Shown: positions 13,664-22,252, numbered from the stretch's first letter. The stretch: DNA of 28,473 nt from DASRVA01 sp050732935 (GCA_050732935.1 JBOHRW010000164.1:1-28473), one strand, 5' to 3'. Numbers and translations: made by a program. Notes: generated by a model not told the origin, from the letters alone.

Positions 13664-14164
13664 ATGACGGCTCGAGACCCGACGTTCCACGTGGTCCTCG
13701 TCGAGCCCCTGATTCCACAGAACACGGGCTCGATCGGACGGCTGTGCGTGGCCGCCCGCGCCGAGCTTCACTTGGTCGGTCCGCTCGGCTTCTCGCTCGA
13801 CGACCGTCGTCGTCGTCGCGCAGGTCTGGACTACTGGCCGGACCTGTCCTGGACGGCCCACGACGACTTCGCCGCGTTCCTGCGGCAGGCCGACCCGCCC
13901 GCGAACGGCTCGTGGTACGCCACCACCGGAGGCGGGACCGCCTACGCCGACGCCGCCTTCCGCCCGGGCGACTGGCTGTTCTTCGGCACCGAGACGGAGG
14001 GATTGCCAGACGCCCTCACCGACGCATATCCGGAGCGTTGCCTGGCGATCCCGATGGACCCGCGGGCGCGGTCGATCAACCTCGCCATCGCGGTCGGGAT
14101 CGTGCTCTACGAAGCGCTCCGGCAGACGGGCTGGCCCGGATCCTCCCCCGCTTCGTTCTCCTGA
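13664..14164 (+). CDS. trmL: tRNA (cytidine/uridine-34 2'-O)-methyltransferase
   Basis: A 166-residue SPOUT methyltransferase that methylates the ribose of the wobble base in tRNA-Leu isoacceptors, using S-adenosylmethionine. The knot-forming motifs are complete: VEPLIPQNTGSIGRLC (13-28), LFFGTETEGLP (104-114) and LAIPMDPRARSINLAIAVGI (about 125-144). The length fits TrmL, which lacks the extra RNA-binding domain of larger SPOUT enzymes. The poly-Arg stretch DDRRRRRAGLDYW is typical of the family. It begins the long plus-strand gene run and appears to be leaderless. The next gene starts 21 bases after its stop. Confidence 0.93.
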   Translation: MTARDPTFHVVLVEPLIPQNTGSIGRLCVAARAELHLVGPLGFSLDDRRRRRAGLDYWPDLSWTAHDDFAAFLRQADPPANGSWYATTGGGTAYADAAFRPGDWLFFGTETEGLPDALTDAYPERCLAIPMDPRARSINLAIAVGIVLYEALRQTGWPGSSPASFS

Positions 14165-14185
14165 CCATGACGACCTTTCGAGGGG

Positions 14186-15337
14186 ATGATCCCACCTGGA
14201 GCAGGTGGTATCTTGGGCATCACGCGCATCCGTCGATCGCCTGGAACCTCCACCTCGGGCCGCGAAGGAACACGACTGCGTCTTGCCGTTCCCGCCCTGC
14301 TGCTGACCCTCGCCCTGGCCCCGGCCTGCGGCCGGGGGCCGGCCTACGGCTCCGACAACGCGATCATCGCGGTCGTCGATCCCGCGCTGCGGGAGAGCGT
14401 GGAGCCGGTTCTGCGCGCGTCGCTCGAGCGGGAGGTCCAGACGACGCGTCCGGAGCCCATCTTCGAGGTCACCTTCACGACCCCCGAGGGGATCGGCGAG
14501 TTCAGGAACTGGAAGCGCCTGCTGGTGGTCGAGCCCGGAGAGAACGCGGTGCTGCTACCCGACCTCGTGGACACCCCCCTCCAGGGACCGGTGACCGCGG
14601 AGGTCCACGACGAGTGGGCGAACGATCAGACGATCTACGTGCTCGCCGCGCCCACGGAAGAGGGGACGGTCCAGCTCGTGCGCTCGAGCGTCGACTCGCT
14701 GTTCGGCGTCATCCACGAGCGCTTCGTCGAGCACCATGTCGAGCGGATGTGGGCGAGCGAGCCGAATTCGGAGCTGGCCGACCGCCTTCGCGCCGAGCTG
14801 GGCTTCTCCCTCGTCCTTCCCCGGGTCTACCGGTCGGCCGGTGCCTCGGCCCCCGCCGATTCGCGCGTATGGTACAACGAGGATCCGCGGCGGATCGTCT
14901 CGATCCACTGGCTTCCCCGGCCAGCCGAGCTCACCCCGGATACGATCCTCGCCGTGCGCCGCGCCTGGGGCCGGGATCTCTTTCCGGGCGACTCCGTCGC
15001 CGGGTCGCTCGCCCCGGCCCCGGCCCCGGCCCCCGCGCCCGCCACGACCGCCGACACGACGGCCAGCGCGACGGCCACAGCGAGGCCGGGACTGCAGGTC
15101 GAGAGAACCCGCCTCGATGGGGCGCCGGCGATCCGCATCCAGGGTGTGTGGACGAATACCGCCGACGTCTCGAGCGGCGTCTTCGTCACCTACGGGGTGA
15201 TCTGCGGCGCGCGCATGGTGCTGCTGGACGGGAACCTCTACGCGCCGGACCGGAACAAGTATCCGTATGTGGTCCAGCTCGACCGGATCTTCGAGACCTT
15301 CCGCTGCGCGGACGGCGCTACCGGCTCGAGCGCATGA
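14186..15337 (+). CDS. DUF4837-like lipoprotein
   Basis: A 383-residue exported protein. A hydrophobic segment (LRLAVPALLLTLALAPAC, Cys48) ends like a lipoprotein signal. The mature part starts with DNAIIAVVDPALRESVEPVLR and contains FEVTFTTPEGIGEFRNWKRLLVV and later ERMWASEPNSELADRLRAELG. These elements match DUF4837 as I remember it: a two-domain envelope protein best known from Bacteroidota, without assigned function. A Pro-Ala run (about bases 15011-15045) separates the halves, and the C-terminal half repeats the strand pattern and ends with YVVQLDRIFETFRC. The ATG at 14186 gives an overlong N-region. A TTG at 14213, preceded by AGGTGG, is an alternative start. It lies 19 bases before dnaE. 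Confidence 0.75.
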   Translation: MIPPGAGGILGITRIRRSPGTSTSGREGTRLRLAVPALLLTLALAPACGRGPAYGSDNAIIAVVDPALRESVEPVLRASLEREVQTTRPEPIFEVTFTTPEGIGEFRNWKRLLVVEPGENAVLLPDLVDTPLQGPVTAEVHDEWANDQTIYVLAAPTEEGTVQLVRSSVDSLFGVIHERFVEHHVERMWASEPNSELADRLRAELGFSLVLPRVYRSAGASAPADSRVWYNEDPRRIVSIHWLPRPAELTPDTILAVRRAWGRDLFPGDSVAGSLAPAPAPAPAPATTADTTASATATARPGLQVERTRLDGAPAIRIQGVWTNTADVSSGVFVTYGVICGARMVLLDGNLYAPDRNKYPYVVQLDRIFETFRCADGATGSSA

Positions 15338-15356
15338 AGGGGGAGCTCGCGGGCAC

Positions 15357-18300
15357 ATGAGGTTCGTCCATCTCCACACGCACTCCGAGTACTCGCTGCT
15401 GGACGGTGCGAACCGTCTCGAGACCCTGGTCGCGGCAGCCTCGTCCTCGGGCATGGGGGCGATCGCCCTGACCGACCACGGCAACCTCTTCGGCGCCGTC
15501 GAATTCTATCGTGCCGCCCGTCAGGCCGGCGTCAAGCCGATCCTCGGCATGGAGGCGTACGTGGCCTCCGGGGACCGAAGGGAGCGCAGCGGCCGGGCGG
15601 GAGCGTATTACCACCTCGTGCTGCTCGCCCAGAACGAGGTCGGGTGGCGGAACCTGATCCGCCTGTCGTCGATCGGGTATCTCGAGGGCTTCTACTACAA
15701 GCCGCGAATCGACCACCAGGCGCTGGCCGAGAACGCCGAAGGCCTGATCGCCTTGAGCGCGTGCCTGAAGGGGGAGGTCCCCACCTTCCTCCAGCAGGAG
15801 AATTACCGCGCCGCCCGCGAGCGGGCCGAGAGCCTCGCCAGGCTTTTCGGGCCAGATCGTTTTTTCCTCGAGATGCAGGACCACGGCATCCCCGACCAGC
15901 ATGGGGTGAACACCGGGATCCGCGAACTGGCCCGGGAGCTGGGTCTGCCGCTCGTGGCGACCAACGACGTGCACTACGGGAGCCGATCCGACGCCTCGGC
16001 CCATGATGTCCTCCTCTGCATCCAGACCGGAAAGCTGGTCGACCAGGAGGACCGCATGCGTTTCTACTCGGACGAATTCTACTTCAAGTCGCCCCAGGAG
16101 ATGGCCGAGCGTTTCGGCGACTGCCCCGAGGCGCTGGAGAACACCGCATGGATCGCCGAGCGTTGCGACGTGGAACTCGACTTCCACCGGACCCTTCTGC
16201 CGGCCTTTCCGCTGCCGTCCGGATACGACTCGCTGGAGGTGCTGCTGGCGGCCGAGGCCCGGCGCGGCCTGCTCCGGCGGTACGACCCGGTCGACGACGC
16301 CGTCATGGAACGCTTCGAATATGAGCTCGACGTCATCCAACGGACCGGGTTCGCGGGGTACTTCCTGATCGTCGCCGACTTCATCGCCCACGCCCGCGAG
16401 CAGGGCATCACGGTCGGCCCCGGCCGGGGTTCGGCGGCGGGCAGCCTGATCGCGTACTGCCTGGGCATCACCAACATCGACCCGCTGCGTTACGGCCTCC
16501 TCTTCGAGCGGTTCCTGAACCCGGAGCGGATCTCGATGCCCGATATCGACATCGACTTCCGCGACGACCGACGGGGCGAGGTCATCGAGTACGTGAAGCA
16601 GAAGTACGGCGAGGATTCGGTGGCCCAGATCATCACGTTCGGGACCATGAAGTCGAAGGCGGCCGTGCGCGACGTGGCGCGCGTTCTCCAGCTCCCGCTG
16701 GCCGAGGCCGACCGGATCGCGAAGCTGATCCCCAACGCCCCCGGATCGCCCCAGCCGGTGCGCATCGAAGTGGCCATCGAGCAGGTGCCCGAGATCGGCG
16801 AGGCATACCGCTCGAGCGACCGGCTGCGGCGGCTCCTGGACGATGCCCGAGCCCTCCAGGGCCTGGCGCGCCATGCCAGCGTCCATGCCGCCGGCGTGGT
16901 CATCGCCCCCGATCGACTGGTCGACTACGTCCCCCTCTACCGTTCCGAGAAGAGCGAGCTCACCACCCAGTGGGACATGGCCAGCATCGAGCAGGTGGGG
17001 CTCCTCAAGATCGACTTCCTGGGGCTCAAGACGCTCACCATCATCGACGATGCGATCGCGATGATCGCCGAGAAGACCGGCGAGCGGATCGATGTGGACG
17101 CACTCCCGCTGGACGACCCCGAGCCGTATCGGCTCCTCGGACGCGGCGAGACGGACGGCGTCTTCCAGTTCGAGTCCTCGCTGGCCACCGACATCTGCAA
17201 GCGCACCCAGCCCCAGCGCTTCGAGGACCTGATCGCGGTCAACGCGCTCATCCGCCCAGGACCGCTCGACTGCGGGATGACCGAGCGGTACATCAGCCGC
17301 AAGCGGGGCGAGGAGCCCGTCGACACCTACCACGAGGACCTGGTCGACCTGCTTGCCGAAACATCCGGCGTCATCACCTACCAGGAGCAGGTGATGCAGA
17401 TCGCCAACCGGGTGGCCGGGTTCTCGCTCGCCGAGGCCGACATCCTGCGCAAGGCAATGGGCAAGAAGATCCAGTCGCTGGTCGACGAGCAGATGGGCCG
17501 CTTCCGGGAGGGGGCGCTCGAGCGCGGCTATCCCGTGGCTCTCGTGGACCGGCTGGTGACCGACATCGCCACCTTCGGCCGCTATGGCTTCACCAAGAGC
17601 CACTCGGCCGCCTACGCGCTGATCGCGTACCACACGGCGTGGCTCAAGGCGCATCATCCGCGTGAGTTCATGGCCGCGCTCTTGACCAACGTGATGGGGA
17701 ACACCGACACGGTCGTCCGCTACCTCGAGTCGTGCCGTGGGATGGGGATCGAGGTCCTGGGACCCGACGTCAACGAGTCGGGCTACGGGTTCACCAACGT
17801 GGAGCGGGGCCTGCGCTTCGGGCTGGGCGCGGTCAAGAACGTGGGCCGCGGCGCGATCGAATCGATCCTCGCCGCCCGCGACCGGCATGACGCCTTCGAG
17901 GGCCTGTTCCAGCTTGCCGAGCGGATCGACCTCCGGCAGGTGAACAAGCGGGTCCTGGAGAGCCTGGTGCTGGCCGGCGCGTGCGACGGGCTCGAAGGTC
18001 ATCGCGCCCAGCAGATCGCGGTCCTCGACCTGGCCCTCGCCCACGGCCAGCGCAAGGCCGCCGAGCGCGAACGCGGCCAGTTCACCCTCTTCGGCGGCGC
18101 GCCGGAGAACACGAGCCGGACCATCCCGCCGTTGCCGGACGTCGACCCGTGGCCGGCCGGCGAACGACTCCGCAAGGAGAAGGAAGTGCTCGGCTTCTAC
18201 GTCTCAGGCCATCCGCTCGATCGAGTTCGGGCCCAGCTCTCGGCGTTCGCCCATCAGTCGACGGCCGATCTGTCGCAGCTGCCGGCCGGTCGGCAGGTGA

Positions 18301-18857
18301 CCGTGGGAGGCGTCGTCACCGCGGTCCGCGGCCAGCGCGACCGGCGCGGCAAGGACATGGCCTTCTTCACGCTCGAGGACTACACGGGACTGGTCGAGGT
18401 GATCGCCTTCAGCTCCGTGTACGAGACCGCGCGACCGCTCGTCCACAGCGACCTCCCGCTGCTGGTGACCGGGCGGCTTGATCGTCGCGACGAGGAGCCC
18501 GGTAAGGTAGTCGCCGACTCGATCGTCCCCCTCGCCCAGGCTGCCACGACCGGGAATCGGCGTTTGGAGGTGCGGGTCCCGCGGGAGAAGTGCGACGCCG
18601 AGCTCCTCGCCGAGCTGCGTTCGGTTCTGCTCCGCAACTCTGGCTCGATGCCGGTCACGATCACGATCGACACCGGTGCCAGCCTGGCGATCCTCGCGAC
18701 CGACCTGCGAGTGGCGCTCAACGACGGCCTCCTCGATCCGCTCGCCTCCCTGCTGGGGGCAGAGAACGTCCGGCTCGCCGAGCCGGCCGCCGCGCCTGCG
18801 GGACGGCCGGGGAACGGCCACGCCGCGGTGACGGGGACGGGGACGGGGACGGCATGA
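15357..18857 (+). CDS. dnaE: DNA polymerase III alpha subunit
   Basis: A 1166-residue replicative polymerase subunit of DnaE1 type. Domain order: PHP (1-270, FVHLHTHSEYSLLDG; TDHGNLFG; ATNDVHYG), palm with GPGRGSAAGSL (about 358-368) and catalytic Asp396 and Asp398 in PDIDIDF, and third catalytic Asp553 in LKIDFLGLKTL. The fingers follow with TYQEQVMQIA and FGRYGFTKSHSAAYALIAY. Next come tandem helix-hairpin-helix and an OB domain (about 980-1060, VTVGGVVTAVRGQRDRRGKDMAFFTLED), then the tau-binding C-terminal part. The PHP metal ligands appear intact (H7, H9 and later residues), unlike E. coli. The last codons are a (TG)n tail. The stop overlaps the accA start by 4 bases (ATGA). Confidence 0.97.
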   Translation: MRFVHLHTHSEYSLLDGANRLETLVAAASSSGMGAIALTDHGNLFGAVEFYRAARQAGVKPILGMEAYVASGDRRERSGRAGAYYHLVLLAQNEVGWRNLIRLSSIGYLEGFYYKPRIDHQALAENAEGLIALSACLKGEVPTFLQQENYRAARERAESLARLFGPDRFFLEMQDHGIPDQHGVNTGIRELARELGLPLVATNDVHYGSRSDASAHDVLLCIQTGKLVDQEDRMRFYSDEFYFKSPQEMAERFGDCPEALENTAWIAERCDVELDFHRTLLPAFPLPSGYDSLEVLLAAEARRGLLRRYDPVDDAVMERFEYELDVIQRTGFAGYFLIVADFIAHAREQGITVGPGRGSAAGSLIAYCLGITNIDPLRYGLLFERFLNPERISMPDIDIDFRDDRRGEVIEYVKQKYGEDSVAQIITFGTMKSKAAVRDVARVLQLPLAEADRIAKLIPNAPGSPQPVRIEVAIEQVPEIGEAYRSSDRLRRLLDDARALQGLARHASVHAAGVVIAPDRLVDYVPLYRSEKSELTTQWDMASIEQVGLLKIDFLGLKTLTIIDDAIAMIAEKTGERIDVDALPLDDPEPYRLLGRGETDGVFQFESSLATDICKRTQPQRFEDLIAVNALIRPGPLDCGMTERYISRKRGEEPVDTYHEDLVDLLAETSGVITYQEQVMQIANRVAGFSLAEADILRKAMGKKIQSLVDEQMGRFREGALERGYPVALVDRLVTDIATFGRYGFTKSHSAAYALIAYHTAWLKAHHPREFMAALLTNVMGNTDTVVRYLESCRGMGIEVLGPDVNESGYGFTNVERGLRFGLGAVKNVGRGAIESILAARDRHDAFEGLFQLAERIDLRQVNKRVLESLVLAGACDGLEGHRAQQIAVLDLALAHGQRKAAERERGQFTLFGGAPENTSRTIPPLPDVDPWPAGERLRKEKEVLGFYVSGHPLDRVRAQLSAFAHQSTADLSQLPAGRQVTVGGVVTAVRGQRDRRGKDMAFFTLEDYTGLVEVIAFSSVYETARPLVHSDLPLLVTGRLDRRDEEPGKVVADSIVPLAQAATTGNRRLEVRVPREKCDAELLAELRSVLLRNSGSMPVTITIDTGASLAILATDLRVALNDGLLDPLASLLGAENVRLAEPAAAPAGRPGNGHAAVTGTGTGTA
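18830..18853 (+). repeat. GACGGG hexanucleotide repeat at the dnaE/accA junction
   Basis: Three GACGGG units and one GACGGC form the last codons of dnaE, directly before the ATGA overlap with accA. Adding or losing a unit keeps both frames, so the DnaE tail length could vary freely. Confidence 0.7.
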
Positions 18858-19864
18858 CGAACGGCATCTACCTCGAATTCGAGCGCCCGATCGTCGAGCT
18901 CGAGGAGCGCATCGCCGAGATGGAGAGGGCGGCCGGGGAGCGGGGGATCGACGTGTCCGCCGAGCTGGCCACGCTCCAGGCCAAGCTCACCCGGCTCAAG
19001 TCGGACATCTTCACCCACCTGTCTCCCATGCAGCGCGTACAGCTGGCGCGCCATCCGCGGCGGCCCTACCCGCTCGACTTCATCGAGCGCTGTTTCACCG
19101 ACTGGCTCGAGCTGCACGGCGATCGCGCCTTCGCCGACGACCGCGCGATGATCGGCGGGCTCGCCCGCTTCGACGGGCAGCCGGTCATGATCGTCGGTCA
19201 GCAGAAAGGCCGCGACACCAAGGAGAACCTGCTTCGCAACTTTGGAATGCCGCATCCCGAGGGCTATCGCAAGGCGCTGCGGCTCATGAAGCTGGCCGAG
19301 AAGTTCGGCCATCCGGTGATTACGCTCATCGACACGCCCGGTGCTTATCCGGGGATCGGTGCCGAGGAGCGCGGGCAGGCCGAGGCGATCGCCCGCAATC
19401 TGCGCGAGATGGCCGGCCTGAGGGTGCCGACGATCTCGATCGTGACCGGCGAGGGCGCCTCGGGTGGCGCGCTCGGCATCGGCGTCACCGACCGCATCCT
19501 CGTCCTCGAGAACGCCTTTTACTCCGTGATCAGTCCCGAGGGCTGCGCGGCGATCCTGTGGAAGGACGGCGAAAAGCGCGAGATCGCGGCACGGGCGATG
19601 AAGATCACCGCCGACGACCTGCACCGACTCGGTGTCGTCGACGAGATCGTGAAGGAGCCGATGGGCGGAGCCCATACCGACTACGCGGCGACCGCCCGCG
19701 CTCTGGAGGACGCGCTCCGCCGTCACCTGCTGGAGGTCTCGGCCTGGAACCCGGAGGATCGCATCCGGCGCCGGAGCGAGAAGTTCCGCGAGATGGGGGC
19801 GTGGCGGGTCGGGGATGTCGTCCATGCCGCGGCCCGGGCTGAGAAGGCCCCGTCTCCCCCCTGA
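18854..19864 (+). CDS. accA: Acetyl-CoA carboxylase carboxyltransferase subunit alpha
   Basis: A 336-residue subunit that, with AccD, moves the carboxyl group from biotin to acetyl-CoA in the first committed step of fatty-acid synthesis. The N-terminal coiled helix (EFERPIVELEERIAEMER) and the crotonase-like core are both present. Core landmarks are GQQKGRDTKENLLRNFGMPHPEGYRKA, LIDTPGAYPGIGAEERGQ, TGEGASGGALGIGVTD and SPEGCAAILWKD. Unlike E. coli, accD is not adjacent. Its start overlaps the dnaE stop by 4 bases, a linkage of dnaE and accA also known in other bacteria. The moaC frame begins on its last bases. Confidence 0.96.
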   Translation: MTNGIYLEFERPIVELEERIAEMERAAGERGIDVSAELATLQAKLTRLKSDIFTHLSPMQRVQLARHPRRPYPLDFIERCFTDWLELHGDRAFADDRAMIGGLARFDGQPVMIVGQQKGRDTKENLLRNFGMPHPEGYRKALRLMKLAEKFGHPVITLIDTPGAYPGIGAEERGQAEAIARNLREMAGLRVPTISIVTGEGASGGALGIGVTDRILVLENAFYSVISPEGCAAILWKDGEKREIAARAMKITADDLHRLGVVDEIVKEPMGGAHTDYAATARALEDALRRHLLEVSAWNPEDRIRRRSEKFREMGAWRVGDVVHAAARAEKAPSPP

Positions 19865-20346
19865 GCTCGCTACCTCACCTCGACGAAGCCGGCCAGGCCA
19901 GGATGGTGGACGTGTCCGGCAAGGAGCCCACGCGGCGGACGGCGCGAGCGAGCGGCGCCCTGCGCATGACGGCCACCGCGCTGGAGGCGGTCCTGGGCGG
20001 CGAGCTCCCCAAGGGCGACGCCCTGGCGGTCGCCCGCGTGGCCGGGATCATGGCCGCCAAACGCACCGCCGAGATCGTCCCGCTCTGCCATCCCCTGCCC
20101 CTGGACCACGTCGCCGTCGAGCTGACCCCGGACCGGGAGCTTCCCGGCCTTCGCGTGCAGACGGAGATCGTGACCGTGGCCCGGACGGGGGCCGAGATGG
20201 AAGCGCTAACGGCTGCCGCGGCTTCGCTCCTCGCCCTCTACGACATGGCGAAGTCGCTCGATCGCGGGATGGTGATCGAGTCGGTCCGGCTGGAGAGCAA
20301 GGCGGGCGGGGCGAGCGGCACGTTCGTCCGCGACGAGGGCGCGTGA
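19861..20346 (+). CDS. moaC: Cyclic pyranopterin monophosphate synthase (MoaC), probable CTG start
   Basis: A 161-residue enzyme that turns the MoaA product into cyclic pyranopterin monophosphate in molybdenum cofactor synthesis. Motifs: ARMVDVSGK (13-21), VARVAGIMAAKRTAEIVPLCHPLPLDHV (58-84) and ALYDMAKSLDRGM (125-137), with active-site candidates Lys51, Asp128 and Lys131. The first ATG (19903) would remove the conserved N-terminal segment HLDEAG. The only codon that can initiate upstream, before an in-frame TGA at 19840-19842, is CTG at 19861. It overlaps the accA stop (CTGA) and gives MSSLPHLDEAGQARMVDVSGK, exactly the length of E. coli MoaC. I therefore extend the gene to CTG. Automated annotation would probably begin at 19903. 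Confidence 0.93.
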   Translation: MSSLPHLDEAGQARMVDVSGKEPTRRTARASGALRMTATALEAVLGGELPKGDALAVARVAGIMAAKRTAEIVPLCHPLPLDHVAVELTPDRELPGLRVQTEIVTVARTGAEMEALTAAAASLLALYDMAKSLDRGMVIESVRLESKAGGASGTFVRDEGA

Positions 20347-20894
20347 GACGTTGGGCGCTCGTCGCGCTGGCCGCGCTCGCCGCGTGCGGTCCGGCGAAAC
20401 CCTCCGAGAGGGAGGAGCCCGGCATCGCCAGGACGACGGCCGACACCCAGTACGTCGTCGACTCCTCGGGCGCACGATTGATGATCGTCATCAACCGGCC
20501 TCCGGGAACCGTCCGCGAGGTCGTCCCGCGGGAAGGGGCCGCCGATCCGGACGCGCCGGAGGCGTATCGCCTGCTGGACCCCCGCGTGACCCGCAGCATG
20601 CTCCAGGCGGCCCGCCCCCCCTGGCGCGTCATCGACGTCCGATCGTCCACCGAGTATGTCCGGCAGGGGCACATCGCGGGAGCCATCCTCGTGGATCTCG
20701 AGCGCCTGGAGGAGAACGTGGGCGACCTCCACGTCCGGACCGACCAGATGGTCCTCACCTACGGGAAGGACACCGCGACGGGCGAGCGGGCGGCCCGGCT
20801 GTTGGTGGAGTATGGGTTCCCCAACGTGCGCGCGCTCGAGGGCGGGTTCCCGGCGTGGAAGGCGGCCGGCCTACCGGTCGAGACCACGCCGTGA
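20343..20894 (+). CDS. Rhodanese-like lipoprotein lacking the catalytic Cys
   Basis: A 183-residue lipoprotein. MRRWALVALAALAAC gives a clean lipobox (LAAC, Cys15). A spacer of about 60 residues leads to a rhodanese domain (about 80-180). Its landmarks are WRVIDVRSSTEYVRQGHIAGAILVDLERL, then EYGFPNVRALEGGFPAWKAAG. The active-site loop, which should contain Cys followed by a basic and small residues, reads VLTYGKDTATGERAA (137-151). No Cys is present, so sulfur transfer is not expected. It probably binds a partner or ligand in the periplasm. The GTG start overlaps the moaC stop as GTGA, and its own stop overlaps the next gene in the same way. Confidence 0.88.
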   Translation: MRRWALVALAALAACGPAKPSEREEPGIARTTADTQYVVDSSGARLMIVINRPPGTVREVVPREGAADPDAPEAYRLLDPRVTRSMLQAARPPWRVIDVRSSTEYVRQGHIAGAILVDLERLEENVGDLHVRTDQMVLTYGKDTATGERAARLLVEYGFPNVRALEGGFPAWKAAGLPVETTP

Positions 20895-22216
20895 GGAGGG
20901 CCGGCTCCCTCCTCGCCCTCGGCGCCCTCCTGCTGGTCGCGGCCTGCCTCGGCGACAGCGACATCCCGCTGGACGCCACCCCCGAGCGCGCGCGCCCCCT
21001 CGATACGAGCCGGATCGTCGCCATCGGGGACGGCTTCCTGGCCGGCGCCCAGGACGGGGCGCTCTACGGCTCCGGCCAGGCCTTCTCGGTGCCGTCCCTG
21101 CTGAGCGGCCTGGTTGGCGCGGAGGACTTCGTGCAGCCCCTCGTCGCCGATCCCGGCTTCTCGCTGGAGGAGGGGGAGGGCGGGCGCCTGACGTTGTCGA
21201 GCGCGTTTCCGCCCGTCATCGAACGCCTTCCGCGCGGTGGCCCGCCGCTGCTTCCCGATCTCGGCAGGCCCTACAACAACCTGGGCGTGCCGGGGGCGCT
21301 CGCCGCGGAGGCCCTGGGCGCCCGGAGCGGCGGCACGTCGATCACCGGGAATCCGTTCTACGACCTCGTCCTCCGCGACCGCGGCACGTTCGCGGAGCAG
21401 GCGGCGGAGCTGGACGCCACGCTGGCGCTCGTCTGGCTCGGCACGACCGACGTCCTCGACTTCGCCGCCGCGGGCGGCGACCAGGCGCTGGCTCCCGGCC
21501 TTCCGACGGCCCCGGCGTCCTTTGCCGGGATCCTGGAGGCGCTGCTGGACCAGGTCCGGGAGGTGACCGCCGAGGCGGCGGTCTTCAACGTCCCCGATGT
21601 CACCCGCTTCCCCTTTTTCCACGCCGTGCCGACCGTCGTGATCGATCCGCTGACGGGCGAGCCCGCGCTGATCACGATCTTCGAGCGCATCGTGGACCCG
21701 GTGACCGGAGACACGCTGACGGTCCAGCGGCAGGTCCCCGTGCCGCTCATCGGACCGGACGGTCCGCTCGGACCGGGCGACCTGGTCACCTTGGACGCAG
21801 ACTCGCTGATCGGGGAGGGCATGGGGATCCCGGTCGAGCTGGACGGCACCGGTGAGCCCTTGCCCGACCGGGTCGTGCTCGACGTCGGCGAGCAGTTTCT
21901 CGCGCGCGAAGCGGCGAACGGCTACAACCTCGCCCTCCAGCGGCTGGCCGCCGAGCGCGGCTTCGCACTGGTCGACGTCCACGCCCTGGTGGAGGAGTTG
22001 GCGGAGGGCGGAATCGTGAGCGACGGCGTCCTGCTGACGACCGCCTGGCTGACCGGCCAGGCGTTCAGCCTGGACGGGGCGACGCTGACTCCCAAGGGGT
22101 ACGGGCTGGTTACGAACCGTCTAGTGGACGCGCTGAACGGGCGCTACGGGAGCCGCCTGCCGCACGTGAGGACGGCGAATCTGCCGGGCATTCCGTTGCT
22201 GTCAGCGGGGCGTTGA
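20891..22216 (+). CDS. SGNH-hydrolase-fold lipoprotein with apparently lost catalytic residues
   Basis: A 441-residue lipoprotein (MRRAGSLLALGALLLVAAC, Cys19, lipobox VAAC). It follows the SGNH/GDSL lipase layout: block I RIVAIGDGFLAGAQDGALYG (41-60), block II YNNLGVPGALAAEALG (128-143), block III LVWLGTTDVLDF (180-191) and block V FSLDGATLTPKGYGLVTNRLVDALN (392-416). In the related enzymes block I has Ser at the position of Gly48, block III has Asn at Thr186 and block V has His at Thr398. Only Asp395 remains of the catalytic set. The fold is kept, so a binding or structural role on the membrane is likelier than hydrolysis. The GTG start overlaps the rhodanese-like gene stop (GTGA). It ends the plus-strand run. 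Confidence 0.85.
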   Translation: MRRAGSLLALGALLLVAACLGDSDIPLDATPERARPLDTSRIVAIGDGFLAGAQDGALYGSGQAFSVPSLLSGLVGAEDFVQPLVADPGFSLEEGEGGRLTLSSAFPPVIERLPRGGPPLLPDLGRPYNNLGVPGALAAEALGARSGGTSITGNPFYDLVLRDRGTFAEQAAELDATLALVWLGTTDVLDFAAAGGDQALAPGLPTAPASFAGILEALLDQVREVTAEAAVFNVPDVTRFPFFHAVPTVVIDPLTGEPALITIFERIVDPVTGDTLTVQRQVPVPLIGPDGPLGPGDLVTLDADSLIGEGMGIPVELDGTGEPLPDRVVLDVGEQFLAREAANGYNLALQRLAAERGFALVDVHALVEELAEGGIVSDGVLLTTAWLTGQAFSLDGATLTPKGYGLVTNRLVDALNGRYGSRLPHVRTANLPGIPLLSAGR

Positions 22217-22252
22217 AAAACCGATCCCGACGTTGTACCTCCTTGGAATTCT

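Noticed and set aside
15011..15045. CCCCGG repeats in the DUF4837-like gene as a possible regulatory repeat
   Set aside because: They encode an in-frame Pro-Ala linker between two domains, which explains them fully.
15318..18044. A 908-residue open frame antisense to dnaE
   Set aside because: It lies wholly opposite a certain gene, has no recognisable domain, and long antisense frames are expected at high GC from codon bias in dnaE.
22237..22244. ACCTCCTT, resembling the 3' end of 16S rRNA, or a minus-strand ribosome site
   Set aside because: No rRNA sequence surrounds it, and no start codon of a credible gene follows on the minus strand; it looks like chance in the gap between convergent genes.
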